Shown here piece by piece: positions 35,172 through 44,305 of a stretch of 64,000 nt of DNA. The notes under the pieces are model-generated. The model ran no database searches and was not told the DNA's origin. It was given only the letters and a program-made list of their open reading frames with translations. Origin of the DNA: Pseudomonas frederiksbergensis (GTDB lineage: Bacteria; Pseudomonadota; Gammaproteobacteria; Pseudomonadales; Pseudomonadaceae); contig NZ_JQGJ02000005.1 of the NCBI RefSeq assembly GCF_000802155.2, positions 372,001 to 436,000 of the forward strand. The letters are read 5' to 3'. The translations under genes and the position numbers were made by a program. The stretch's first letter is position 1. Every line of letters begins with the position of its first letter.

Positions 35172-35849
35172 ATGAACAATAAAAACGCGCTGTTGATCAT
35201 CGACATGCAGCAGGAGGACGGTTTCGTCCTGGACCACTTCGACACGGTGCAAACCAACACCGCCGCCCTGCTCGAGACCGCCCGCCGCCTGCGGGTGCCT
35301 GTCATCTATACCCGCCACATCAATCAGGCCGACGGCAGTGACTTGCCGCATGGCGAACCGCTAGCGGCCGATGGCGGTCCCAGCAGTTACCGTGCCAGCA
35401 CCCGCCAAGTGGAAATCATCGAACGCCTGGCGCCGCAGCCTGAAGAAATCGTTATCGACAAGAGCCGTTACAGCGCCTTCCATCGCACCGATCTGGATGC
35501 CCGCCTCAAGGCGCTCGGGGTCGATACCCTGATCATCTGCGGCGTGCAGACCGATGTATGCGTGCTCAGCACGGCATTCGATGCTTTCGCCCTGGGTTTT
35601 CATATCCAGCTGGTTAGCGATGCCTGCACGACGACCACGCCAGCGGGACACTACTCGGCGCTGTTGATCATGGCCAACTGGGTCTACGCGCTGGAAATCC
35701 TGACTTGCGCCGAATGCCTGCGAGCCCTGGAAAACCGCAAGTACCTAAGCCTGATCCCTGAGCGTCCGGACTTGTTCGCCCACCAGCCCCATGAGCTGGA
35801 AAGCACCATCGCCCGTTTGCAAACCCATCTCGTCCGGACTCAGGAGTAA
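35172..35849 (+). CDS. isochorismatase-like cysteine hydrolase
   Basis: From ATG 35172, 225 residues. The catalytic triad is Asp11 (LLIIDMQQED), Lys97 (IDKSRYSAF) and Cys130 (GVQTDVCVLST). This fold hydrolyses amides and ureides, as in nicotinamidase, N-carbamoylsarcosine amidase and RutB. In a ring-opening pathway it could hydrolyse an N-formyl or carbamoyl intermediate. It is followed 5 bp later by an NCS1 permease. Known trigonelline loci are not defined by such an enzyme, so it may extend the substrate range. Confidence 0.82.
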   Translation: MNNKNALLIIDMQQEDGFVLDHFDTVQTNTAALLETARRLRVPVIYTRHINQADGSDLPHGEPLAADGGPSSYRASTRQVEIIERLAPQPEEIVIDKSRYSAFHRTDLDARLKALGVDTLIICGVQTDVCVLSTAFDAFALGFHIQLVSDACTTTTPAGHYSALLIMANWVYALEILTCAECLRALENRKYLSLIPERPDLFAHQPHELESTIARLQTHLVRTQE

Positions 35850-35854
35850 TCGCC

Positions 35855-37216
35855 ATGCAAGTCGAAAAAAGAAGCATCGATTTCATCCCTGAGCAAGAAC
35901 GCCATGGCCAGCCCGGCTCTCTGTTCTTCATCTGGTTTGGCGCGAACATGAACGTCACGACCATCGCGTCCGGCGTGCTGCCGGTAGCGATGGGGTTGAA
36001 TCTGTTCTGGAGCGCACTGGCGATCATCGTCGGCTCACTGGTGGGGGCGATTTTCATGGCCTCCCATTCTGCCCAGGGACCGAAGCTCGGCATCCCGCAA
36101 ATGATCCAGAGCCGGGCGCAGTTCGGCGTGCTGGGCGCCGTGCTGCCGCTGCTGTTCGTGATGCTCATTTACTTGGGCTTTTTCGTCAGCAACACCTTGC
36201 TCGCCGCGCAGGCATTGGAGTCCGTCAGTCCGTTGCCGGCCACAGGCAATATCTACCTGATCGGAGCATTGTGCTTTGTCGTCGCGCTCTATGGCTATCG
36301 CCTGATTCATCGCCTGCAGAAAGTACTGTCGCTTCTATCGCTGTTGGTGTTTATCGCCGCTACGGTGCTCGCCTTGCAGTTGCCGGTCCCGGCCGAACAA
36401 TGGCTGCCGACGGGTTTCTCGTTGTCGAAATTTCTGGTGGCGGTGAGCATAGCCGTGACCTGGCAACTGTCCTATGCGCCTTATGTCGCCGACTACTCGC
36501 GTTACCTGCCGAGCAGTACGTCAGCCGTCAAAGTGTTCTGGTACAGCTATGCGGGTACGGTCAGCGGTGGGACCTGGATGATGATTCTCGGGGCGATTCT
36601 CAGCGTTGGCATCACGGATTTTTCCAGCAACGTCAGCAGCCATGTCGCGGGGTTGTTTGGTAGCGGTGCGCTGCTGTTATTCGCCTTCATTATCTATGGC
36701 CAGGTGTCGATCAACGTCTTCAACCTGTACGGCGCCTTCATGTCGACCATCACCGTGATCGAACCCTTCGCGCGGCTCAAGGTGACGCCTCGAGTGCGTG
36801 GTGTGTTCATGCTAGTGATCAGTCTGGTGGCAACGGCCTTGTGCACCATCAGCCAGGACGACTTCATCAACTTTTTCCTCAACTTCATTTTCTTCATGAG
36901 TTACTTCCTTATCCCCTGGACGGCGATCAACCTGGTGGATTACTACTGCTTGCGCAAAGGCCGGTACCGGATCGATGACATCTTCGACAAAGACGGGATC
37001 TACGGGCGCATCAACTGGATCGCTTGCGGCAGTTTCGTGCTGGCGATCGTTCTGGAAATCCCCTTCATGAACACAACGTTGTATGTCGGTCCGGTAGCCA
37101 ATGCCCTGGATGGCGTAGACCTGGCCTGGATCGTCGGGCTGCTGGTGCCGGCCCTGAGCTATTACGGGTTGATGAAACGGGACAAGCGAACCCTGGAAGT
37201 CAGCGAATTGTCCTGA
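35855..37216 (+). CDS. NCS1-family permease, second copy
   Basis: 453 residues with 12 predicted membrane segments. Motifs parallel the first copy: GSLFFIWFGANMNVTTIASG, KLGIPQMIQSRAQFGVLGAV, YAPYVADYSRYLP and IPWTAINLVDYYCLRKGRYR. It diverges clearly in sequence from the copy at 31571, so it is an old paralogue, possibly with a different preferred heterocycle. Confidence 0.9.
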   Translation: MQVEKRSIDFIPEQERHGQPGSLFFIWFGANMNVTTIASGVLPVAMGLNLFWSALAIIVGSLVGAIFMASHSAQGPKLGIPQMIQSRAQFGVLGAVLPLLFVMLIYLGFFVSNTLLAAQALESVSPLPATGNIYLIGALCFVVALYGYRLIHRLQKVLSLLSLLVFIAATVLALQLPVPAEQWLPTGFSLSKFLVAVSIAVTWQLSYAPYVADYSRYLPSSTSAVKVFWYSYAGTVSGGTWMMILGAILSVGITDFSSNVSSHVAGLFGSGALLLFAFIIYGQVSINVFNLYGAFMSTITVIEPFARLKVTPRVRGVFMLVISLVATALCTISQDDFINFFLNFIFFMSYFLIPWTAINLVDYYCLRKGRYRIDDIFDKDGIYGRINWIACGSFVLAIVLEIPFMNTTLYVGPVANALDGVDLAWIVGLLVPALSYYGLMKRDKRTLEVSELS

Positions 37217-37224
37217 TAGCCCCG

Positions 37225-37247
37225 ACGCCGGGTGCGATACCCGGCGT
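37225..37247 (+). terminator. hairpin after the second NCS1 gene
   Basis: ACGCCGGGT pairs with ACCCGGCGT (9 bp, 5-base loop), 8 bp after the stop. A short T-containing stretch follows. It marks the end of the flavin-dependent cluster. Confidence 0.7.
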
Positions 37248-37484
37248 TGTCCTTCGCTCGACGGCACATCGCAGATGGCCCAAGGCAATGGGCGATAACG
37301 AAACGTGCTCAACGCTCGTTAAGCATGTCAGTGCGCGATACCTACCAGCACGAATACCGATTGGTTTGCGGGACAAACCTGGCCTTATATTTTGGTGTTG
37401 AAAAACAATCAGATGAATAACAACCGCACCAAGTGCCTATCAGGTTCAAGACCCGTTGCCCCTGCCAAAAGCGAGAACACGCTC

Positions 37485-38219
37485 ATGATAAAAATCCTAG
37501 CCGCTGTACGCAGAAAACCCGGAATGACCCATGCCGAGTTTTTAAACTATGTGGAGCACACACACGGAGCGATCGCTAAAGCCAAGCCGTTAGGCGTTAA
37601 AAGGTACGTGCAGAACCATGTCATCGACGCGGCTTTCGGGGTTGACGCCGACAATGCCTACGCACAGTCCTTCCACAAAGATTCCATTACGGAGCTGTTT
37701 TTTGAAGACGCGCCAGGTTTGATTCGCACCTTCAGCGATCCCTATACGCAGCAAACCGTAGGCCCCGATGCAAGGAACTTCGCTGACCTTTCCGAGCAGC
37801 TCGCTCAATTGATGGATGAATTGGAGACGGCTAGCACCGCTACAGCGCCTCTCCCATGGAAGGTGATGATCCTGCTGAAGAAGAATCCAGCCATGGCGCT
37901 CGATCGTTTTTTCGACGCTTGGGACGCAGCTCACGAGAGCATTACCCGGGAACAACCTGGCTTCCAGAACGCCTTACGCCGGTATGTTCGCTCCCGGTAC
38001 TTACCCGAGGGTGACAAGGTGACGGCCTATTTCGGGCCGAACATCAACGTATACGAAGGTGCCTCCAGCCTGTGGTTTGAAAATGAAGCGGACTTTTCTT
38101 TCTTTAGGCAGTATCAGCGAGCGCTGTTTCAAAAACTTGCCGAGGACGGCGTCGCGCTGACATCGGCGTCTTTTTTTGCCTACGTCAAAGAGGTCGTTAT
38201 TTTCGATCACTGCTCCTGA
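37485..38219 (+). CDS. EthD-domain protein, two tandem domains
   Basis: From ATG 37485, 244 residues; an in-frame ATG at 37413 is possible. Two EthD-like units are visible: IKILAAVRRKPGMTHAEFLN, YVEHTHG at the N terminus, and WKVMILLKKNPAMALDRFFD, AWDAAH near residue 125. EthD-type dimeric alpha-beta barrels are found in ether, quinone and polyketide catabolism, generally as small tautomerase-, decarboxylase- or chaperone-like proteins. It is the only plus-strand gene at this end and converges on the FAD monooxygenase. Confidence 0.75.
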   Translation: MIKILAAVRRKPGMTHAEFLNYVEHTHGAIAKAKPLGVKRYVQNHVIDAAFGVDADNAYAQSFHKDSITELFFEDAPGLIRTFSDPYTQQTVGPDARNFADLSEQLAQLMDELETASTATAPLPWKVMILLKKNPAMALDRFFDAWDAAHESITREQPGFQNALRRYVRSRYLPEGDKVTAYFGPNINVYEGASSLWFENEADFSFFRQYQRALFQKLAEDGVALTSASFFAYVKEVVIFDHCS

Positions 38220-38229
38220 AGACCAGCAG

Positions 38230-38258
38230 CGCGACCCTTCCCATTCAGAAGGGTCGCG
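38230..38258. terminator. bidirectional terminator between convergent genes
   Basis: An 11-bp perfect stem (CGCGACCCTTC with GAAGGGTCGCG) around a 7-base loop, between the EthD gene and the end of the FAD monooxygenase gene. No strong T run. Confidence 0.65.
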
Positions 38259-38263
38259 ATCAC

Positions 38264-39397
38264 TCAGATAGGCTCAGCCAACGTCGCAGTAGACTCCCGC
38301 ATGATCTGCGCATGCTCTTCCTTGTCCCCACCACTTTTCTCTATCTCGCACAGCCGTGCGGAGTTCTCGACCACGAGTTGGCAACGCTCCCAGCGCCGCG
38401 TTTCGAACCGGCTCAGGGCCGTCTGTAGATTGCTATTGCCGAGCAATTCTTCGGCAAGCACGATGGCGCTCTCGATACCGATGCCAGCTCCGGAGGCCAG
38501 GTGCGGCGTGGTGGCATGCACTGTGTCGCCGATCAGCACGATACGACCCTTGTGCCAGGGCAGCGGCACCAACAGATTGGCCAGCGGACGATAGTCGATA
38601 TTGGCGCCCGTCTCGTACAGTTGCGGCACCAGCGTTTGCAGGATCGGGGCTGGAAACTCACTTAGCAGGCGCGCCATTTCACCCGGCCAACTGGCCGGAT
38701 CGATCCACTCGGAAAACTCGCGGTTCTCCATGAGGAACATGTACATGTGCGTTTCGGAGATCGGATTGACGCCAACCTTGGTGCGTCCCAGCCAATGACT
38801 GGGACGCACGATTTCCGGCGGACGCTTCAGCACCGCGCGCCAGACGCTCTGATGAATGGGTTTTGGCGAGGGTGCTTGCGGGAAAAAGTCCTTTCGCGTT
38901 CGCGAATGCACGCCATCAGCGGCAACGACGAGGTCATAGCGTTCAGTGGTCCCGTCGGTGAAAGACACGTCAATGCCATCGTCATGCTCGATGACGCTGT
39001 CGTAGGTGATGCCCAGGCGCACACGGGTCCCCACTTCCCGCGTCCTGTCGGCAAATATTCGAGCCAGTACCGGGCGCAGGATGCCGCCACCACAGGGAAT
39101 CGGTTTATCGCTGACCGGCGGGCGAAGCGCCAATTGCACGATCAGGTCGCCCACCGGTGAAAACACATCGAAATTGGTCGACAGGTACCCTTCCCCGGCG
39201 ACCCTTTCCAGAATCCCAACCGTATCAAGCGCTCGCAGCGTGGGCCCACTGAGCGTAATCCCCGCCCCCAAAGGACACCACAACGGATCGATTTCGACGA
39301 GGTCCACTTCGACGCCCTGGCGGGCGAGCTGGATAGCCGCGGTCATACCGGAGAATCCGCCTCCGATCACCAGGACCTTACTGACTGCTGCAATCAT
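38264..39397 (-). CDS. FAD-dependent aromatic hydroxylase (group A), first copy
   Basis: From ATG 39397 with AGGAGA upstream (a GTG lies one codon earlier), 377 residues. Class A flavoprotein monooxygenase motifs are VLVIGGGFSGMTAAIQLARQ, DLVVAADGVHS (the DG motif) and GDTVHATTPHLASGAGIGIE (FAD ribityl binding). Relatives hydroxylate phenols or hydroxy-pyridines with NAD(P)H and O2. Its paralogue is at 59758-60882; both end in AEPI and share leader sequence. It is the last gene of the minus-strand cluster. Confidence 0.85.
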   Translation of the reverse strand: MIAAVSKVLVIGGGFSGMTAAIQLARQGVEVDLVEIDPLWCPLGAGITLSGPTLRALDTVGILERVAGEGYLSTNFDVFSPVGDLIVQLALRPPVSDKPIPCGGGILRPVLARIFADRTREVGTRVRLGITYDSVIEHDDGIDVSFTDGTTERYDLVVAADGVHSRTRKDFFPQAPSPKPIHQSVWRAVLKRPPEIVRPSHWLGRTKVGVNPISETHMYMFLMENREFSEWIDPASWPGEMARLLSEFPAPILQTLVPQLYETGANIDYRPLANLLVPLPWHKGRIVLIGDTVHATTPHLASGAGIGIESAIVLAEELLGNSNLQTALSRFETRRWERCQLVVENSARLCEIEKSGGDKEEHAQIMRESTATLAEPI

Positions 39398-39713
39398 CAC
39401 GCTCTCCTAATTATTCTTATTCACTCGGGCAGACATTGCATGGCGCACCGACGAGCTCTGCGGCGTCATCGCATCAACGCCGCAGAAATAGGGAAATGCC
39501 GACGTAAAATGCCGGATCAGCCACGAGACTATCGAATCGGATTCCAGCGCTGAAATCGCTTTGCACAATCCGAGGTATCGCTGGCGGCGATGGGTCTCGC
39601 AGGTAAGCCGAGGGCATTGCTCGGAGTGCCTGCCTTTGCGGCAGAACAAATACAAAAGCCGATGAACGACGGCTCACACGAACCGCCGTCCACCGGCCTT
39701 TAACGACGGTTGT
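39398..39713. other. 316-bp region, mostly unexplained
   Basis: Between the aldehyde dehydrogenase end and the FAD hydroxylase start. A minus-strand open frame (39407-39655) has no recognised homology and no ribosome site. No terminator or palindrome stands out. Confidence 0.5.
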
Positions 39714-41183
39714 TCACACGTTTTCCAAGCCATCCCAGCAGAGGTATTTAACCTCTAGGAACTCGTCGATTCCCAGGTGAGATCCCTCTCGCCCAAGACC
39801 GCTCTGCTTCACGCCACCGAAAGGTGCGACCTCATTTGAAATCAAGCCACAGTTGATGCCCACCATGCCCGACTCGATGCGCGCGGCGTTGCGCCAGATA
39901 CGCGCCGCGTCACGGCTGAACAGATACGCGGCCAGGCCAAACTCGCTGTCGTTGGCCATGGCAATGGCTTGGTCATCCGTGTCGAAACGCACCAGCGGCA
40001 TGACCGGGCCGAAGATCTCTTCGCGAGCGACCCTCATTCCATGGGTCACATCAGCCAACAAGGTGGGCTCGAAGAAACACCCGCCCAGCGCATGGGGTTT
40101 GCCGCCGGACAGCAGCCGGGCCCCTTGCGCCAAAGCATCATCCACCAGCGCCTGGGATTTTCGTACCGCTGCGTCATCAATCAACGGCCCGACCTGGACA
40201 CCCGGCTCCAGGCCATTGCCGACCTTCAAGCGTGCCATGCGCTCGACGATGCGCTCCGCCAATGCGTCATAAACCCCTGACTGCACCAACACCCGGTTCG
40301 CGCCGATACAGGACTGTCCACCATTGCGAAACTTGGCCAACATCACCCCGTCAGCCGCAGCATCCAGATCAGCATCATCGAAGACAATGAACGGGGCGTT
40401 GCCGCCCAACTCCATGGAGCATTTCTTGACCGTCTGCGCCGCTTGCGCCAGCAGCAGCCGGCCCACTTCCGTGGACCCCGTGAAGGTGAGCTTGCGCACC
40501 AGCGGGTTGGCCGTAAGCTCACCGGCAATGTCGCGGGTGTCGTTGCCAGTGATCACACTGAAAACGCCGGCGGGCACGCCAGCGCGCTGCGCCAGTTCGG
40601 CGAGTGCCAGCGCGGTCAGCGGTGTCTGGCTGGCCGGTTTCACCACCATCGTGCAACCGGCCGCGAGGGCCGGAGCGGCCTTGCGTGTAATCATCGCAGC
40701 GGGGAAATTCCAGGGCGTGATCGCCGCGCAGACGCCGATGGGTTCGCGCAGGACCACGATGCGCTGAGTGTCCTTTACGCCCGGAATCAGATCACCGCGC
40801 ACCCGTGTGGCTTCCTCGCCAAACCAGCGCACAAAAGACGCCGCGTAATCGACTTCACCCCGCGCCTCCTCCAGTGGCTTGCCCTCCTCCAGGGTAATCA
40901 GCGTGGCAATGTCCTCGCGATGCTCAACCATCAGCTCATACCAACGACGCAACACCTCGCCACGGCGTTTGGCCGTCAGGCGACGCCATGGGCTAAAGGC
41001 CTCATGCGCCGCATCGATAGCCTGCCGGACTTCAGCTTCGCGACAGCGCGGCAACTCGGCCAGCGCCGTCTGATCCACCGGGTTGCGCAACGTGTACCGA
41101 CCGTACGGCGTCTCGGTCAGCCATTCTCCAGCGATATAGGCACCGTCACGCCACAGCGTAGGATCCTTAAGTAAATGCTTCAC
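39714..41183 (-). CDS. aldehyde dehydrogenase, succinate-semialdehyde type
   Basis: 489 residues starting at GTG 41183, supported by a strong GGGAGGG site and the absence of a nearby ATG. It is an SSADH-like ALDH: LEEGKPLEEARGEVDYAASF, ITPWNFPAAMITRKAAPALA, MELGGNAPFIVFDDAD and the active-site Cys in GGQSCIGANR. The SSADH-specific second cysteine is absent (GQSCIG in place of GQTCVC). Within the aromatic cluster it probably oxidises the aldehyde released by the DHDPS-family lyase encoded just upstream. Confidence 0.87.
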   Translation of the reverse strand: MKHLLKDPTLWRDGAYIAGEWLTETPYGRYTLRNPVDQTALAELPRCREAEVRQAIDAAHEAFSPWRRLTAKRRGEVLRRWYELMVEHREDIATLITLEEGKPLEEARGEVDYAASFVRWFGEEATRVRGDLIPGVKDTQRIVVLREPIGVCAAITPWNFPAAMITRKAAPALAAGCTMVVKPASQTPLTALALAELAQRAGVPAGVFSVITGNDTRDIAGELTANPLVRKLTFTGSTEVGRLLLAQAAQTVKKCSMELGGNAPFIVFDDADLDAAADGVMLAKFRNGGQSCIGANRVLVQSGVYDALAERIVERMARLKVGNGLEPGVQVGPLIDDAAVRKSQALVDDALAQGARLLSGGKPHALGGCFFEPTLLADVTHGMRVAREEIFGPVMPLVRFDTDDQAIAMANDSEFGLAAYLFSRDAARIWRNAARIESGMVGINCGLISNEVAPFGGVKQSGLGREGSHLGIDEFLEVKYLCWDGLENV

Positions 41184-41199
41184 TGTGCAACCCTCCCGA

Positions 41200-42216
41200 T
41201 CAGCACGGATGACGCCCGATCATGAAGGCGCTGTCAGGATCCGAAGTCACCGGCAACCCCGACGCGACCAACCCTTGACGCAGCGACTTCATGAAGCGAT
41301 CCGGCACACGCATCGCCGGGGCACGCAGTGGGCCGCCGTTGAAGCCGGCGAGCCAGTCCTGGTATTTCCACATCGTGCGATTGAGTACCCCGGTGCCGCC
41401 GGCATAGCTTTGCGCAGCGGCGCCATTGGCACTGCGCGCCGGGTTGACCTTCCAATACAACTCCATCGCCTCTTCGAAGCGGCCCGTGCGGGCCAGTTCG
41501 AAAGCTTTCGGGTAGTAGTCGCTCATCCAGGCGGTGTTGCTGGTGCCGGAAAACTGCAACTTCATCAGGCTCATCAACGGGATTGCGTCGCCTTCGATCG
41601 GGCAACTGATCACCACCTGATCACGGAAGTGGTAGTACATCTCGCAAATGCCCGCTGGCAACGGAAATCCTTGCTCGGACTTGATGGCGGCGATATTCGG
41701 GCAATCGGCCAGGAGGCGACGGACCAACTCCAGCGACATACCCGCCGGATGCACGCGCTCGAAGCCCCAGAGCGGAATCGGGAAGAGCATGACGGCCAGG
41801 TCCGTGGCATCGCAGAACGACTTGGTGTAGTCGTAGATTTCCTGCTCGCTGGTCGGCCAGAACTGCGGCGGATAGGAGAGCAGGACGATATCTGCGCCGG
41901 CATTCTCGGCAAGCTTCACCGCCTCGATGTTCTCGGCAAGCGTGCCAAAAGCCGCGTGGAAGAACAGGAGCAGGTTTTTCCCCGACTCACGGGCCCAGGC
42001 GGTGAACTGTGCGTTCTCCTGGGGAGAGATCGCCAGTTCGCTGCACAGCAACGTGGCGCTGTAGCCCAGGCCGACCGTCTGTTCAATGTCGTGGCGAATG
42101 CCACGTTCGTTGAGTAGCTTCAGATCGGCACTGAAACTTGGGATAGTGACCGCCGAGCAGCCCACCAGGTTTTCCCGCGCCCAGGCACGGGCATCTGCTT
42201 TCTTGTATGTGGCCAT
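41200..42216 (-). CDS. dihydrodipicolinate synthase (DHDPS/NAL) family lyase
   Basis: From ATG 42216 with AAGGAA upstream, 338 residues, longer than DapA. It has the (beta/alpha)8 core with GIRHDIEQTVGLGYSATLLC, the active-site tyrosine in LLSYPPQFW and the Schiff-base lysine in NIAAIKSEQGFPLP. The family catalyses pyruvate aldol or retro-aldol reactions, including hydratase-aldolases of aromatic catabolism. Here it may cleave a ring-opened oxo-acid to pyruvate plus an aldehyde for the neighbouring dehydrogenase. Inference from context. Confidence 0.82.
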   Translation of the reverse strand: MATYKKADARAWARENLVGCSAVTIPSFSADLKLLNERGIRHDIEQTVGLGYSATLLCSELAISPQENAQFTAWARESGKNLLLFFHAAFGTLAENIEAVKLAENAGADIVLLSYPPQFWPTSEQEIYDYTKSFCDATDLAVMLFPIPLWGFERVHPAGMSLELVRRLLADCPNIAAIKSEQGFPLPAGICEMYYHFRDQVVISCPIEGDAIPLMSLMKLQFSGTSNTAWMSDYYPKAFELARTGRFEEAMELYWKVNPARSANGAAAQSYAGGTGVLNRTMWKYQDWLAGFNGGPLRAPAMRVPDRFMKSLRQGLVASGLPVTSDPDSAFMIGRHPC

Positions 42217-42244
42217 GATGATTTTCCTTCGAACAGTGGAGGGG

Positions 42245-43255
42245 TTATTTCGAGACAGGGACAATGCTGGCAGGCAGCTCGATGCCGAGGCCTTGTTGCC
42301 TGGCGCGCTCATATAGCGCTTGTGCGATGACGACGTCCTGCAGCGCCGAGCCCACCGATTTGTAGAGGACGATGTCGCTTGCGTTCTGGCGCGGGTTGAC
42401 ACGACCCGCCACCAGGTCCGACAGCGCGACCAATTTGTCGGCGACATAAACACCGGCGCTGATCGCAGCAATGGCGTCGCCGGTATCGTGAAGTACCTCT
42501 TGCGGCATATCCGCGACGATGCAGACGGCTCGCTCCATCGTGACCGGGTCAACCTCACGTTGCTCAGGCAAGGTGGAACCCAACGACACAACCGTGGCCC
42601 CAGGGCAAAGCCAGGCGCCTTGCAGGACCGGAGATTCGTCACGACTGCGGGCGGCACAAATCACCACGTCGCAGTCCTGCACAGCTTCTTGCGCGCTGTT
42701 CACCGCCTGGATGTCCAGCCCCGGCCTGAAGCTCTCGGCAAACCGCTCGCGGCTCGCGGGCGTTGGGCTGAACACCCGGACTTGGGCCACATCGCGCACG
42801 GACTTGAGGCAGTCCAACGCGCCACGGGCCTCAAACCCCGAGCCAATCACCCCCACCCGCAGCGCGCGCTTGGGCGCCAGCAAATCGACTGCCAGCGCAG
42901 CGGTTGCCGCGGTGCGCAAACCCGTCACCCGATTGCCATCGATCAGGGCACTGAGCGCCATGGTTTGCTGGTTGAACAATGCGATCAGGTAGCTGGCGCA
43001 GCGCGCCCGCATGGAAGCCGCGATCAACTTGCAGCCCATATGGCCGCCAGTTGGAGGTACAGCGGTCAAACTGCGCAGCCAGATACCGTCGCCCCGGGCC
43101 ATGGAGCGAGGCGGCACCATGGCATCCGATGCAGGGTGCGCGTACGCCTCGGCGAGCGCGGCAACGGCGGTGCTCCAGTCGGCGAGCGAGGCCACATCGG
43201 CGTCGCTGAGAAAAAGCGTCGGGGCAATGACTTGGGACTTTTGGGCGTGATGCAT
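42245..43255 (-). CDS. ornithine cyclodeaminase / mu-crystallin family protein
   Basis: From ATG 43255 with GAGG upstream, 336 residues. It has MVPPRSMARGDGIWLRSLTA, NGNRVTGLRTAATAALAVDL-type sequence (DGNRVTGLRTAATAALAVD), the NAD motif VGVIGSGFEARGALDCL and SLGSTLPEQREVDP. The family includes ornithine cyclodeaminase, alanine dehydrogenase, ketimine reductases and NAD-linked dehydrogenases. Because everything around it is aromatic catabolism, ketimine or imine reduction or an unusual dehydrogenation is as likely as ornithine turnover. Substrate unknown. Confidence 0.82.
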   Translation of the reverse strand: MHHAQKSQVIAPTLFLSDADVASLADWSTAVAALAEAYAHPASDAMVPPRSMARGDGIWLRSLTAVPPTGGHMGCKLIAASMRARCASYLIALFNQQTMALSALIDGNRVTGLRTAATAALAVDLLAPKRALRVGVIGSGFEARGALDCLKSVRDVAQVRVFSPTPASRERFAESFRPGLDIQAVNSAQEAVQDCDVVICAARSRDESPVLQGAWLCPGATVVSLGSTLPEQREVDPVTMERAVCIVADMPQEVLHDTGDAIAAISAGVYVADKLVALSDLVAGRVNPRQNASDIVLYKSVGSALQDVVIAQALYERARQQGLGIELPASIVPVSK

Positions 43256-43354
43256 AGCGCTAACCTCGCAATCGGGGATCAGTCGTTGATTGACTGACAC
43301 CCTACGAGGCGCGCCCCCCGTCGAATACTGCTGGGGATGCAAAGCAGCTATCGC

Positions 43355-44305
43355 TTAAATCGATGGCATGGACAGATTGCAGATCAGCCGTCGCACTTCA
43401 CGGGAAGCACGGGTCAAAGGGCGACGGGGCGACTCGACCAGCACGACAAAGCGCTCCAACACGGGCTCGATAATGCGCGATGAAATCAGTCGTTGATCCA
43501 GCGAGCCGGGCAGCACAGAGGCAATCGCAAAGCCTCCGCCTGCCGCGACGACTTCGTACTGGAGCTGGACCGAGTCGGCTTCCACGGCCACGCACAGCTC
43601 CACGCCTTGCTCGGCAGCCAAATGATCGAGCCTGGCCCTCAGCAGATGCGGCCGCCCAGGCACGACCAATGGCAGCCCCGATAGATTTTCCAGCGCAATG
43701 TCTCGATTTTCGAACAGAGGATCGGCGGCGGGTCCTACCAGATGCAGCGGTAGCCTGGCCAACAGATGGGCTTGGCCGATGCTTGCCTCGCTCTCGCGCA
43801 GCACCAGCGCCATATCCAGACGACCATCGTGCAACTGCTCTTCAAGTTGAGCGCTCGCGCCCTCGATCAGGTGCAATCTCACCCCGGGCATCTGCGCGCG
43901 CACCGCAGAAAAGAGCGTCCCCGCAAACCGGCGCACCGCGGAAGGCAACATGCCCACCACCACCTCCCCCACCGGTTTTCCACGCAGGTTGCGAATGTCG
44001 TCGGCAAGGCTTTCAGCGTTCGCCAGAAGATCCGATATACAGGGCAGCAACTGCTCGCCAAATTCAGTCAGCACCACCCCGCGCCCGGTGCGATGGAACA
44101 GGCGTTCGCCACATTGCGATTCGAGCAGGGCAATATTGCGACTCACCATGGACTGCGGCATGTCCAGCAGCACGGCTGCTTTGCTGAGACTGCCAGCCGC
44201 CACGACACGGACGAACAAGGTCCAGCGAGGATCGATGATGGTGAGCGCCGTGGCAGGCGGCTGCGTGGCCGTGTCCGGCACCGGGTAGCTCTGGTTATCC
44301 GTCAT
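43355..44305 (-). CDS. LysR-family regulator inside the aromatic cluster
   Basis: From ATG 44305, overlapping the GntR stop (ATGA), 316 residues. Winged helix: FVRVVAAGSLSKAAVLLDMP, QSMVSRNIALLESQ; C-terminal effector domain follows. A LysR gene translationally coupled to a GntR gene in the middle of a catabolic operon is unusual. There are 99 bp before the next gene, where a LysR-controlled promoter could lie. Confidence 0.85.
   Translation of the reverse strand: MTDNQSYPVPDTATQPPATALTIIDPRWTLFVRVVAAGSLSKAAVLLDMPQSMVSRNIALLESQCGERLFHRTGRGVVLTEFGEQLLPCISDLLANAESLADDIRNLRGKPVGEVVVGMLPSAVRRFAGTLFSAVRAQMPGVRLHLIEGASAQLEEQLHDGRLDMALVLRESEASIGQAHLLARLPLHLVGPAADPLFENRDIALENLSGLPLVVPGRPHLLRARLDHLAAEQGVELCVAVEADSVQLQYEVVAAGGGFAIASVLPGSLDQRLISSRIIEPVLERFVVLVESPRRPLTRASREVRRLICNLSMPSI

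Noticed and set aside
18998..37216. Uracil (Rut) catabolic cluster
   Set aside because: RutF-, RutB- and RutA-like folds occur, but the RutC, RutD and RutE equivalents and order are absent, while two ALDHs and an SSADH are present. Trigonelline-type logic fits better.
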